Positions 12,701 to 25,445 are shown, numbered from the stretch's first letter. The stretch is DNA of 64,000 nucleotides from Pelodera strongyloides (GCA_036852015.1 JAANDG010000033.1:62001-126000), one strand, 5' to 3'. Numbers and translations are program-made. Notes: generated by a model from the sequence alone, not told the origin.

Positions 12701-15564
12701 CTAAGCTTTTGGTTATATTCGAAAAGTAAATACGAAAATTCATCGCAAAGTCCTAAGGAATATGAAGTAAGGTAAGAATAATAAAAAATAAATAACAATA
12801 TGAAAATAAATTACCTGAATAAGACAAGCAATTGTTCCAAAAGCAATGAATATCCATTCCGGCTTGGCATACTGTAGGATTTTGAAAAGGTTGGCTTCTG
12901 TGGCGCCCTCCTCGGCCAGTTCTGAAATTATTAAATGTAGAATTTTTCTTCTATTTATCTACCGATTTACTCCTTACCAATCATGTTTATAAGTAAATAA
13001 TATTGGATTAGATGCTAGTTTATATATTAGTGTAACTATTGTATTGAGGCAGACTGTGCAAAACATCAATAATAATTTTGATTTATAAACTACCGTACCT
13101 CTCTTCAGGCGTTCCAAATCCTTCTCGTCCTCCTTGATTTCAATACTATCTCCATCGTCATCAATTTTGTCGTACAAGTCAGAGGTCTGCGACATGGAGG
13201 AGACGCGACGCGAGATACGACGGCGAAGTACTTTTACTTCTGTAACGGGAAGAGGTACAGAACGTTACGATCAGTGCTACCCTTCAACGTTCATGATGCG
13301 TCCTATACCACAGATACATAGGGATTGAGAAATTTGTCATTTTGCTAGGCGTCAGCTCTACTATGGTGTCTGAACCATACATTATGGATTTCCAAGTATG
13401 CTGATAATTCACAGTATTTTGGAACTACACGAGGATATTTTTTTAATTTTTCATATTACATATGCAGGTTTCGTGCAGAAATACGGTAGTATTGGCAGAA
13501 TCACACCGATTTTTTGGGGTACTTGAACACCCCATTATGGATAATGTATCGTAAATCGTTGAATAAAGGAACATTGCATGCGCGTCAATCCAAGTATCCA
13601 AGTTTTACCTTTTCCCTGCTTCTTCTCGTCGACATCAGCGAAGACCTGGGCATTGACCAGCTCGTGGTACAGACCCTTCTTGTGGAGCAGCTCGTCGTGG
13701 GTTCCAATTTCAACAACTGAACGAATCTTGCTTGCATTAAAGGGATTTGCTTAAAAAGGACCATTTATGTTCCTTGTGCTCAAGTTAATATATCTCATAA
13801 TAGATGTGTGGCAATGTTGTCCTTATTGTACACTTTGTGGAAATTTCCAAGCTACAGTTTGATTTTGAACTCGTCAAAGCCTCCACTCAGAACGGTGCTC
13901 CAAACTTTAATAAAACAAACCTTGTCCGGCTTGCATGGCCACAATTTTGTCAGCGTTCTTAATTGTTGATAGGCGATGGGCAATTACAATCGTTGTGCGG
14001 CCTTCAGAAGCCTAAACATCGATCAATAATATCAAAATGCAACTATGAACATAATTAGCTAATATCGTAGCTACACAAATAAGTTGTCAGATATTATTGC
14101 CAGCTAGTGGTTACCACTCGGGCTCCATCGTTTGGCTATTACATGTGGTACCTTTTAGAACCTACATGGATCTCTAAGCTAAGGTATTCTATAAGGGTCT
14201 CTAAGGCAAATAAGGTAAGTTCTAAAGACCTCTGAAAATAATCTGTCTTAAGGTACCTAAGCTAAGGAACACTCACGTTTTCCAGAGCTTCTTGCACAAC
14301 GCTTTCACTCTCGGCATCTAAAGCGCTAGTTGCTTCATCCAAAAGAAGAATACGCGGATTTCTAAGCAGGGCACGAGCGATTGCGACACGCTGTTTCTGA
14401 CCTGAAATATTGGGTTTATTTTTTTACATTCTGAAATTTTTTTGAGGATAACGTTTTAGTCCTATGATCTGCAATAAATATATTTCTAGATATTTACCTC
14501 CTGACATTTGGGCTCCTCGGTCTCCGACCAGTGTGTTCAACCCCTGAAATTGTCGTACCGTATTTATTAGTTACCAACAAGGGGTATTGTAGCACCGTAA
14601 CCGGAGAGAAAAACCAATCAAAGCCCTCTCCAAAACTCATAAACTACACAAGCTACATGTGCATTGACAATATGCAACGTTCCGCATGCAGTAGAATTTG
14701 CGGCACAAAATATTTACTATCTAATTTGGTATTATTTTTTGGTAATGAATATGATTAGAAACCTGTGGGAACGAGTTGATGAAGTTAAGTGCGTTGGCTT
14801 TTTTCAGTGCGTGAAGGATGTCCTTGTCTGTCGCGTCAGCGTTACCGTAGCGAAGATTCTGAAACAAGAGTACAGTAGGAATCTAATCAAGTTCTCTTAG
14901 AAACAGTAGATTTTCGATGGTTTCTACATTCTGCATTCACACGTCGCCTTTGGAGCATCGTCAATATATTAGCGTTCGACCACAAAAGATCGATCTTTGG
15001 AGTTGAATCTTAGAGAAATAGGGTAAGAAATGGTACGAGAGCAGACAGGAAATCCGTAATTGCCCTACATTTAATGAAAACTGAATCACAAACAACAACG
15101 ACCTACCTCTAGGATAGTTGTATTGAACAGAATCGGTTCCTGACTGACTACTCCGACCGTTTGTCTCAAGTACTCAATGTTGTACTCATCAATAGGCGTC
15201 TCGTCAATGGTGATCTGTAATTAATTACACATTTTCAAACTAATTATTAATAATCGTTGCATCTATCATACTGATCTGAGCTGAGGGCACCAACAACGGC
15301 AACGACCGTGTGAACATCGAGTGGACCAACACCCCTGATGGTGCCGCCAAGCAGTTCCGCCGTGAGTGGTTCCAGGGAGACGGAATGGTCCGCAGAAAGA
15401 AACTGCCCATCGAGTACAACCAATAAGCTTGCCTCGTATGAATACTGATTGCAAACAAGTGAAGGGAGAATGGAGGAGAACATAAATATAAATATAGGCG
15501 CTAGAGAGAACTATAGAGAAGAAAGGTAAAAAAAAAGAGAGAGCGTTGAGGAAAAGAGAGAGAG

Positions 15565-15603
<39 letters not shown>

Positions 15604-18600
15604 GAACGCTCGTCGGCCAAACTTTCCGAACTATATAAGAACTTACACTGCCGCTCTCCTGATTGTAATATCTGAGGAGTAGCCCAATTATTGTCGATTT
15701 TCCGCATCCGGAAGCGCCAACCAAAGCCACCGTCTCGCCAGGATCGCAATTGAACGAGACACCCTAGAAAATATTATAATTTATTTATTATTATTTATGA
15801 AAAAGGTTAAATAAGGGGAACAGGGAACGTTCTAGATTTCTCTAAGGTTACTTTACTTTTTAGATAAGATTAAGATACTAATATTAGATCAATGGATTTT
15901 GTGGTGGGAAGATAACTGAATGTTTCACTCAGGTAGAATTTTGAAATGTATTTTAGCAAATCCAGTAGATCGAATGAATCAATGAATGAATCGATTGCCA
16001 GACCATATAGTATTACGTGCAAATATGGCTTTATAAGTTAAAATACGGCATTTAGCTCAGGTCACTCTTCATTTAAGGACGCCTGCCACATTGCTGACTG
16101 CACGCGTGCTTTTTGGCTTTAATGACTGCACACTAGAGAAAAGTCAGCCATGAGCACACAACGACCCCTGTTGCATATATTTATACAAAACTACTGTATC
16201 AAAAAAGTCTCACTTTCAGAATAGGCACGTCCTTTCTCGTTGGATAAGTGAACTTGAGATTCTTGACTGCAATCCGCCCGACAACCTTCTTTTTGGTTCC
16301 TTCCTTGGAGTAGGCGTCGATTTCGGGTTCCTAAAGATATTTTATCATTGAAGCTATCATTATCAACACTTAAAGCAGTATGACAGGTGGACAAATGCCT
16401 TACCATCAGCGTAATCAGACTCACAACCAGACGTTTTGCAAATATTTTCACTGTACTACGTATCGTACGTTTAACATATCCCTCAAACATAAAATAAACG
16501 CTATGGCTTATTCCACAAAAGAAACGCACTCTGTCAATGATCTGAAGTACAACTCCAGCTGCTCCGAGAGCAGTTCCGAAGGTGGCAAACTGAGGTCCGG
16601 CCTGACCGAGGGCCATAGATCCCATCATAACGGAGAAGAACACCTAAGCATTTCATTCGTAGAATATTTGTGTACAGTGCCTGCCCCAATTAGTGCGGTA
16701 CAATACCGCCCCCTCTCCCCACTGATAAACATTCTCAAAAGAGCCGCGCGCAAACGGTAGGAAAAGCTGTGTGGCGAAAGGGCTGCACTTTTTGGCAAGC
16801 GTTTTGGAGGAGCGCGGTTTCTACGTACTTCACATTTCGCCGCTTTGCACTCCCAGCTAGAAGTATTCCCAGCACCCAGCTCACTGGGAATAAACTCCCA
16901 TCGGGAATCCCTGTAATTCCCAACTTACCGTAAGCACTTTGCTCGGGTCCGCCTTTCCATGGTAGATAAAGTCGGTTCCCACCCAGAATGCCAAACAATA
17001 CGATGAGAAGATCATGCCCATGGTGATTGCCAAACCAATTCCAATGTAGAATGACTTCTTATATCCGTCAAGCTTGCCAGCTTCGAGAGCTGCGTCGTAT
17101 CTGAACACAAAGAACGATCAGTTTTCTGGGCGCAGCGTACGCACGATCATTCTCATGAATGTATGGCACGTGGCGTATTTTCGGTATCTTTATTTCAAGA
17201 CGGCGAACGTACCTTTTGCACTCCTGCTCTTGTCCATTGAAGGAAATGACCGTGCGTATTGAAGTGAGAACCTGGAAAGATTTTTTTTAGTAATTTTTCC
17301 ATTGTATGGTATAACCTAAAGGCGCTAAAGGTAAGAATTAGTAATGTCCAGAGCTAATTTTCCAAGCTAGCTAACAGTTATAGCCTTAACGTAGTCAACA
17401 GTCACTGATACCCACATTGAAGGACTATATTATACATAGCCATTGGATGGAAACTGATAAAATAGAAAAAAACCTCTTCAGCAATCTTTCCTGCTACCGA
17501 ATATTTCTTCATTTCTTCTGCTGTGGCCGACGCCATGAGCTGAAAACGGACACTGATAAAACATTTGACATTACTCTGCTTTACATTTTTCGCACATAAT
17601 CTGACTTATCCAATAAACGGCAACAAATAAACATTACTTCGAAAGAAAAATTGTTTGTTTCCGTGGGTTGTAAACAGAATTTAGTTGCTTTTTTATTATC
17701 TCATTAACCTAATAAAAACTTCATTCACTCACCTTTGCCATAAACGCTCCACAAATCACGAGTACTGGCGAGAGACTCATCATAATTAGGGTCAGTTTCC
17801 AGTCATAAGTAAGGGCAATTACTAGACCTCCGAAGAATTGGGCAACGTATTGAATCATTAGACCCATTTTGTCACCCATACCCTCGCGAACACGCTCCAT
17901 TGAGCTAAATGGGTTGTCTTAGTTTCCCAAGTTTGATCCGGTTCAATTACCCAACTTTGAGGTTGACCCGGTTTAGTTACCCAATTTTGAGGTTGATCCG
18001 GTTTATTTACTCAATCATAAGCTTCAACTGATGCGTTGGTATCTTTACCAAGATGGTTACTATATAGTTTTACCAAGATGGTTACTCGAATTTGCTTACA
18101 AAATCAAGAACAATGCAAAAGAGTATTTGTATGAAAATATTAAGATTTTTATGCAGACTAAAAAAATCACTTACTCGAAAAGTTTTGTAGCCAAGGTTCC
18201 GGAATGGTTTTCATCAAACCAAGGAATGTCTTGCCGCATGATGGCCTAAATAATATTAGTTTCTTTTATTTTCTTTTGCATATGAGTTATGAAATTGTTT
18301 CAAGTAACTAGTAAAGATTGGATGACTTTGTCTGTCTATTACAATCTTTCAAGTAATTAGTAGCTCATCCACTAATGAGCGTCAAAAACAAAAATACCTT
18401 GAAAAATTCCTTCCTCATTCTGTTTGTGACATTTTCACAGGACACCATGAAGCTAGTAACCTAAATTCAGTTCAATTTTCTTTTCAAAAATTGTATTTTT
18501 AAAGGGCCTGAACCTGGCTTTCGGCAAATAAGATGTACGGTCACGGGCAATGGTACTGTAATTTAGTCGACATCCTGACTAATCCATATCAGAGACTCGC

Positions 18601-20190
18601 GTACCCCATAATTGGGTAACTAAACCAGTGTTAGGCAAAAATTTGCATATCAGATGAAGGGTGCCCACCTGGACCAAGGAAGAGGTCATAATGACCACAC
18701 CAATAACGGCATATTTAATACAAGCTTGAATGACGTCATGGTCAAATTTGTGCTTAGCTTCTGCGAGCATTGTATCGTTGAGCCCGGAATCTGAAATAAT
18801 TTTATTTAAAGGAACATAACGGCAGGTTTTTGAAACGAACGATGCGCAACTGAATTCCCATGTATTTATTGTGAGTGAGTCGGTTTGTTTTTCTAGTCCT
18901 ACATTTGCATATGATACATGGGATTAGTTATCCAAAATCCGATTCAAGAACTGGATGTTATACCGCTTAAACTAAATTATTTTTTATAGGTTAATTGTTT
19001 TTTTAAACGTGTTTTTCACTTTTGTATATGAGCTTTTACAAGTACATCATCATATTACTTTTGGGAGAAGTACTGTGAAAAAACTAACTGAAGCAAATTA
19101 AACTTACTTCTGGCATTTTCGAACACGATGAAGGTTTGTGAAATGTTGCTGAAAGAGTCAACGATATAGTATAAATTAGTGAGAATCGTTTATCATAACA
19201 CTCTATTCATTTTGTAATTTCTTTGGCAATGCTGAGACCGTATTCACCAACACGCAGGGAGTTCTCCCTGGCCTCCCCAGGGAGCTGAACAGTGCATAGA
19301 GACTGCGAAAGCAGAAGAGGTTCAGAGCGAACGTGAGCCTAGGGAGGGCTCCCTGTATGTTGGTGAATACGGCTTCTGTACTGTCACGCAATATGTTTCG
19401 CTCGTGTTACATCTCTCTGTGAGACTCAATTTGCTGTACTGCCATGGGAATTTCATAACCTATGCAAACTGGGAATAGTAAACAAACAACAAACCCAATA
19501 ACAATCGATAAAAATGGGAATCCGAGACCCGTGACGATTGATACTGTAGCTCCAATGAACACAAGAGTGATGTCGAAGCAATTGCCATATCGGTACTAAA
19601 ATATTAAAGTGATATAACAGCCGGTACTTGAAACGAATTTTGGGTAACTGCATGCCATGTATCAAGCAAATGACTAGAACAAAAATCTTAGAGAAAATTT
19701 GCATAGGAGTAATGGAGTTGTTCATCATGTGCTTTGAAAATCGGTCGTTCGCCGCTTTTTTTTATCGTACAAAATTTCTGCATACTCTGTATACACCCCA
19801 AAAATCTGATCTGTTCCAAATGTGTTGCCTTTCTAACTAGTATTTCAAAAAATAGTTGTGGCGCATGCTATTACTTTTTAAATTCCTCTCTTCTCTCTTT
19901 TGGATTGTAGACACCCCCCCCCCTCTCTCTCTCTCTCTTCCCTTTTTGATCGGTGGCCTATTATGTGTATTTTTAGAATTAAATCCTAAAAACTAACCAA
20001 TTGTTTTAGCGAAGCTCTCTGCGCGACCAAATTATCCTTCTTGTCTCTAAAACGCAAAAATGTATACAAACTACAAAATACTTACATTTTGTTTTTACAA
20101 AAACATTAAAATAACTTACAGTTTTAACTCTAGGAGGGGCTTCTTGGTTTCTTGTAACTCTTGAACATCCCCTTCAAGCTTTTTACCCAT
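6705..20190 (-). CDS. pgp: P-glycoprotein (ABCB/MDR-type full ABC transporter)
   Basis: ATP-driven efflux pump of the plasma membrane for lipophilic drugs and toxins, with two repeats of membrane domain plus ATPase. Exons, low to high coordinate: 6705-6820, 7262-7388, 7516-7616, 7901-8051, 8197-8298, 8518-8636, 8850-8925, 9086-9242, 9604-9719, 10192-10320, 10492-10595, 11194-11293, 11478-11585, 12146-12250, 12436-12483, 12815-12921, 13099-13239, 13609-13716, 13921-14011, 14277-14401, 14498-14543, 14763-14858, 15107-15214, 15647-15763, 16214-16330, 16530-16643, 16929-17100, 17213-17271, 17474-17539, 17733-17904, 18175-18245, 18398-18460, 18669-18790, 19108-19148, 19495-19595, 19998-20046, 20120-20190. 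Sum 3816 nt = 1271 aa, usual P-gp length. NBD1 has [32 protein letters not shown] and IAHRLST; NBD2 has [32 protein letters not shown] and IAHRLST. The linker (exon 13099-13239) is rich in Arg, Ser, Asp and Glu. No break seen. The start may lie further upstream, at 22567. Confidence 0.97.
11037..11120 (+). repeat. Interstitial TTAGGC telomere-type array
   Basis: About a dozen units of TTAGGC with a few variants (CTGAGG, TTTAAG, ATAGGC), inside the P-gp intron 10596-11193. TTAGGC is the nematode telomere unit. Confidence 0.92.
15280..15426 (+). pseudogene. msp: Truncated major sperm protein (MSP) C-terminal fragment
   Basis: An open run of 48 codons plus stop reads as the C-terminal 40% of a nematode MSP, the amoeboid-sperm cytoskeletal protein of about 127 aa. 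Diagnostic blocks are [29 protein letters not shown] and LPIEYNQ at the very end. It lies antisense in the P-gp intron 15215-15646. An in-frame TGA (15277-15279) and no MSP sequence further upstream mean the N-terminal part is missing, and no convincing CAG acceptor precedes it. The coding end is otherwise undamaged, so the insertion is recent or the exon is still used. Extra residues (GN after TNN) separate it from typical MSPs as I recall them. Identity sure; status as relic inferred. Confidence 0.9.
15558..15599. repeat. (GA)n microsatellite
   Basis: Almost pure GA dinucleotides in the P-gp intron just beyond the MSP fragment, with GA-rich flanks from about 15535. Confidence 0.9.
17911..18021 (+). 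repeat. 30-bp tandem repeat containing SL1-like 22-mers
   Basis: Units begin exactly 30 bp apart at 17940, 17970 and 18000, with a degenerate unit at 17911-17939. The first 22 bases of the first two units match the nematode SL1 spliced leader at 20 of 22 positions (from memory of SL1): the 17940 unit differs at positions 5 and 16, the 17970 unit at 7 and 16. Each 22-mer ends in TTTGAG and is followed by GTTGAYCC, so a GT donor dinucleotide follows as in an SL RNA. No Sm-binding site (AATTTTTGG type) or SL RNA body is visible downstream, so these are SL-like repeats rather than proven SL RNA genes. They sit antisense in a P-gp intron. Confidence 0.7.
18033..18088. repeat. Short direct repeat ACCAAGATGGTTACT
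   Basis: TTTACCAAGATGGTTACT occurs twice about 27 bp apart (near 18046 and 18073), immediately after the SL1-like tandem repeat and in the same intron. Confidence 0.7.
18605..18626 (-). repeat. SL1-like 22-mer, opposite orientation
   Basis: The reverse strand begins GGTTTAGTTACCCAATTATG and matches SL1 at about 18 of 22 positions; its first 17 bases equal the unit at 17970. It lies in the next-but-one P-gp intron, sense to that gene. Confidence 0.55.
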
Positions 20191-21737
20191 TTTCTGAATA
20201 TTTAGCGCTGTCTTATAAGTGATAGACTTGGAAAAGAACGATTCATTTAGTGGCACAATAAAAAATGAGAAGGAAAACCAATGAAGTTGTGATTCATATC
20301 TTTGATGATGAAAGACTCTTGCAAGAGGTCGAGGAAAGTTATTTATTTTTATTGTTTTTGAAGAGTGGAAAGCCAATGTGGCAACGAGCAGGTAATGATT
20401 TAAAAAATTAAAACATATAACAATAGTAAAATAATATCATGTATGCATGATAGAAGGGAGTATATCAATTGAAGTTTTAATTACAATTTTCCTGTGACTA
20501 CGCTCTGTGAATTATTTTGCAAACCCTCAATTCAAAGCGTAGAAAATGACAGCTGCAAAACCGATCTACGAAATGAAATACGACACCAAAAATTGGAGTT
20601 GATCTATGTCTTTGTAGTTAATAGTTTGTGTCTAATAGATTATACTGGCGAAGCACCCTTTCTGTTAGAAATAAAAATAAAATAAAATGAAATGAAAAAG
20701 GTGCAGCTGTTCTAGGTGTTATATAGTTTAAGGTGCTTATAGATAATTATGTTTTCTTGTAGTTTTGCTAGTTATGGTACTTTATATTTTGTGCCGGTGA
20801 TACCAAAAAAAGTTAGAAATAAAAAATTAATAGCATTTATCATATAATTGAAATTTTCAAGTTTTTTTCTTTTCATCCCTATGGATACATACACAACAGT
20901 GCAAAAGAAAAAGATAGCTGCAGCTTATATAAATGAAGATATATGTTAGATGTCATAAAATCAAAGATAAACATTAGTATCTTAAGAATTATTTAAAAAA
21001 AAGACTAAATAGCGATGTTTAATAGGCGTGAGATATATCGGAAGTAAAAAGGTGTTTGGTTTTTTGTTTCGCGTGCAAAATCAACACACACAAAAGAGAC
21101 ACAAACTGACACAGAGAAAGATCTACATCAACTATTACGAATGAGTTCGTTTGGATAGAAATTGCGTAACACTAGCTCTATCGCGACGGTAAGGCACAAT
21201 TTTTAATTAAACATAGGGTCGAGACATATTCACATATTCACCTACTCACTATTCTGCAAAATGTCAATTTTTCGATGGTTTTTTCGCGCCCGGAGTTTAG
21301 GGATTTCTTTCATATTTGTGCATTATGCGAAGGGAATACAGATTTTCGCAAACTCATAACGATCGCCATTGCAACTTGCCAGGTGTGAGTATTATTCAAA
21401 ACTCCCAGCTTGATAATAATTCCCAGTGCTTATTAAGAAAAGGTCCTACATGTCTGTAAGTCATTTGCATTGAAGAATATGCTGCCTAACGGTCCGGTAT
21501 GTTTGACGCAAATTGACGCAAAAAAACACTCAAAATCACGTGCCACATCGCTTTAAATTTTGGAAACTGTAATACAGGGAGGCTCAAAAAGGGGTCAAAA
21601 TGATCGACCTCTGCTGGATTTCACAATATTAGGTAAGGGGCGGGATGATGTGAGTCAACGTGCTATAGCACACAAAAATGAGAAAGAAACTAGGCAAACA
21701 TGATGATCACAAACCAGAGAGGAGAGTGATCAAACTA

Positions 21738-21781
<44 letters not shown>

Positions 21782-22186
21782 GGGAGAGGCAAAGAGAGGA
21801 GAAGAAAAGAGGGAGAAAGAGAGGAAGACACGAAGAAGAGGAAAAAGGGAGGACGTGAATGATAGTGGAAGGAGAGGAGATGGGTACAGAGAGATAGAGA
21901 GAGAGAGAGAATTCTATATTTAGGGATATAAATAGGTAGTATAACATCTACGTGCAATGTCCACATATCTATGGGGACCTGAGGGCTGAGGGTGAACCGA
22001 AGGCCAATTTACCTATTTTTGAGGAATTTGACATGAGAGAACGTCTTATCGATAGTAAAAATGTGAGTTTCCAGCTTCCAGACTGCGCTGGGCTTAGAAC
22101 TTGTGACTTAAGTATCGCCTAATTGGAATTGAAGAAAGCGAGGCATTCGTACCATTTCTAGTAGCTCTGTCAGAGTTTCCTCTTAC
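20191..22186. other. Long 5' intron or promoter region of the P-glycoprotein
   Basis: AT-rich DNA with no supported exon. If the exons at 22.2-22.6 kb belong to the P-gp this is its longest intron; otherwise it is the promoter. A (GA)n tract lies at about 21740-21785 with further GA-rich sequence to about 21910; the open frames over it are low-complexity and not genes. Confidence 0.6.
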
Positions 22187-22567
22187 CTGCGCTTCATAAC
22201 TTTGATTCAGCATAGAGCTTATCTTCCCCCTGTTTTCCAACGACGCATGAAATGATAAAACGCAGGGATTGTATGTCGCGCACATATGGCGGAAAAATGT
22301 CCACCAATCTTTTTTTTAAGAAATATACGCGCCACGCGCGTGTTATTATACACTTACATACATCCCTCGCGCACCAGCGCCACAACCCGCGCACCATTTC
22401 GCGAACGGGAGGCCGTCGTACCAAATATTGGCGTAGAACTGCCCGGATTAAAATAAAATAAGGTGGAATATAACTCATATATAAATATAGATATAAATAA
22501 CTCACTTCTCTTCATCGCTTTCCGAGTGTTTCTCGTTGTCTGGGGGCGGATTCTTATCGAATCCCAT
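22187..22567 (-). CDS. pgp: Probable upstream coding exons of the P-glycoprotein
   Basis: Two exons, 22506-22567 (ATG at 22567; begins MGFDKNPPPDNEKHSESDEE) and 22187-22229 (GKISSMLNQSYEAQ), fit GT-AG borders with matching phases (62 + 43 nt, ending in phase 0). They can join the acceptor ATATTCAG at 20194, where the next codons are AAA ATG of the internal start. This gives a 1307-aa protein with an acidic, hydrophilic N-terminus, normal for P-gp. Alternatively that acceptor takes a spliced leader and translation starts at 20190. cDNA would decide. The 2-kb intron between holds a GA microsatellite. Confidence 0.6.
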
Positions 22568-22613
22568 TGTGATAGTCGATCCTTAATTATCCATCAATCT
22601 TATTTAATTTTAT

Positions 22614-22749
22614 TAATCAAAGCGGTATGGCACCTGGTATTGAAGCAAATTTCGGAGTACATTCCATTAGATGCTAATTGTATGCCCCTCACTGGGCACA
22701 AATTGAATTGCGTACAAGATCTTCAATACCACGTACCATACCAATTTAA
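22614..22749. mobile_element. Family-A foldback MITE
   Basis: Left end AAAGCGGTATGGCACC and TGGTATTGAAGC; right end CTTCAATACCACG and TACCATACC, its inverted copy. About 135 bp, non-coding. It resembles the elements at 32.8, 50.7 and 57.4 kb. Confidence 0.7.
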
Positions 22750-25445
22750 AAAAATTTCCGACGCATAGAAGAAAAGGTGTGCATGCATCGCTGCGAAAGT
22801 CGATGCAATTGGCGCTAATAAAAACATGATCCAATAGTGTGTATAACATTCCACGAGAAATTTTCATTTGCCATAATAAACATAAACTTCGAAAATATTA
22901 GAAAAGATTCGAAAATTCTAAACTCGAAAAGAAATTCAGCTGACAACGGGGGTAAAAGTTGAGCCGACTGCTCCACCAAATTAAGCTGAAGACGCTTTCA
23001 TTGTTCCTTTTATCTGACATTATTTCTAGTGCTTTTTTGCCCAATTTCTTATCAGCAATGCGCCTGAACTTTGACGGTTTCGCTCAAATTCTGATTTGTG
23101 AAGGCAGAAGGCAGAATACATATTTTTCAGCAATTTTGGGCATTTACGAGCTATAAGAGTTGAGGGTTTGGAGTTCGGGAAATGGGCAAAGGACTCACTA
23201 AGAGTTTATGAGCTGTAACATACAAATATGGAGCATTTTTCGAAAATTTGTAATTTTATTCTTTCTCTAGGCACAAGCTCCTTGAAAACCGCAGTATCTT
23301 AGCTTTGAAATCAAGTAAGTAATTTTCCATGGGTGGATGTGGCGAAAATAAACAGTGTCAATTACCATATTCCTTTGGCTTTGGGAAAACAAGAGAAATA
23401 AGTTTAGCGTGCTCCATTATTAATTCGTCATGTTTGCTTCTGACCATACTTATGATTTGTGTCAAATATCTGAAAAGCGAGCTCTTACTTTGGATTGAAT
23501 TCGCACGATGAGAGAACATCACCCGTGTTCCCCAGTCTTTGCCATTTCCTTGCCGCGCGACATTTTCGCGCCAGGTTGTCGCCGCACACTCAACTTACAC
23601 CTAATTAGCGCAAATTACGGTAAGTATACAAATTGATCTAATAACTGGAACGCCAAAGGTTCAAAAACAGTGCCGCAGACTGAACTGCTTGTTTTTATAC
23701 TCATTTTTTTTGTTTACTTCTTTCTTTTTTGGATTCAACTCAATGATCTTAATTTGGTATACCCGGTTCAATTTTCCATTTTTTCCATTTTTAGGTAAAA
23801 TAACAAAAATGTATCTAAAATTGGCCATCAGTTTAATTTACGGACAAATTTGGTAATTTGTCTCATTTGTCTCATTTGCATACGCTGAACAGTACAGTAC
23901 AAGTGCTAGTGTACTTTTGAATTTTAATGCTTTAATTAGGTCTCTATTACCCAAATGTTAATGTGATCTAAATTTAGATCATACGTGTGGATATTCTTAT
24001 TATCCGGTAAGGCTTCATACTTGCCTCAGGTGCTTGTGACTTTTATTTTTTCCAATGTTTCTTTTTCGCATAATTCGGGTCTCACACATTTTCAAATATT
24101 TTTTTTGTTCTGTGGTATTTTCTTTCTGATAACTAAACCTGCTGAACATAGCATCACTCAATCACTAATACATCTCTTATGAAATGCCTATTTTGCATCA
24201 TTTGCAGTTGACGTAATGTATTTTCGTTTATCACTTCCAGCCTGACGTATTATCATAGGTATTGAATCATTCCACAATGTTGTGAAATATTTTCTAATGA
24301 CTTTCTCTGCTCGGGCACTTCGAAAGTAAATACGACCCCTTATCAACTTTGTGATTTCTTGACAATGTGTGCCTTGGAAAAGCAAAGAAAATGGAAAAAA
24401 GCGCGGTTTTGCGGGTTTTGTGTATGTTTGTGTTCTGTGACCTGTGACTTGAAAGCCATAGGATCTAACATACTCCTACACCGGTATACGACGAAACTGT
24501 ACAACTGCAGCTTCACATTTCTTTAATGGGTCAGGCCCACAAAAAAAGGTAGTAAACATTTATTTATGTGTTTTGTCCCTCCCATATTCTGGAGTCTTTG
24601 TTTTGGTTTATTATTAAACGCTTTACTAAAGAGATCAATAGTACCTGAGAAAGCAAAGGTAATGGAAAATAAGGATTTTTCCAATGTTTTGTGCGGGTCT
24701 CTGATCTGTGACTTACAATCAGAAGGGTTTGGCTGAGCATCTAACATACTTCCACACGCCATGTCTCAATGAAAAGCTGAACACTGGCATTGTGTCTAAC
24801 ACAATTTTTACGGCGTTCGAGCCTTTATTGGACAATTCCAAAAACTAGGGATACGATTTTCGTTTTGACTGTCTTCTCCCACATTTCTAGGCTTCTTCTA
24901 TTGCTTTGTTACAATTACGTATACCATTTATATAATTGCCACCTTCTTTAACTTACAATTAATCCTTTTCCTTTATCACCGTCTATGACGCCAAAGCAAA
25001 AAAGTTTATTTTTAGCTATAGACGGAGAGAGAGAGAGGTATTAGAGACATTCTAGTTACATGATTAAAATTATTCGAGCTGGGAGTTTTACAAATCATTC
25101 AAACTATTATGATCGATTTTTTGGAGCTTTTTTTTATCAACTCCATCAAAGCGAATCGTGGACAACTGAATTCTTAAGTATTTGTGCTAATTTATTCGAA
25201 TTTAGCTCGATTTTTTATTATAATTTAGCTCATTTGCATAAGCTATATAGAACGCTGATGTGCTAGATTGTTTCAAACACCGACCGGTGTTTCGCTTTAA
25301 TAAAAAATACGTTTGCTTCTAGCTATATCCAGTTGATTTTGCAATAACCTGCAGTGTCTTATTGTGCATTATTTCAAATATTCATGTGCACCACACAACT
25401 GTGATTCGTCAAGAGATTTGCTATTCATTTTTCAGCACTAAAAAC

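Noticed and set aside
15240..15730. Long minus-strand frames over the MSP fragment and Walker A exon
   Set aside because: They are antisense shadow of the MSP fragment, GA-repeat translation, and read-through of a P-gp exon past its splice donor.
18031..18249. 72-codon + strand frame after the SL1-like repeats
   Set aside because: It overlaps a well-supported P-gp exon (18175-18245, minus) and has no Sm site or SL RNA features.
21678..21966. Arg/Glu-rich and Ser/Leu-rich frames
   Set aside because: Translations of a (GA)n microsatellite; the same explains frames at 42.6, 50.0, 59.8 and 63.0 kb.
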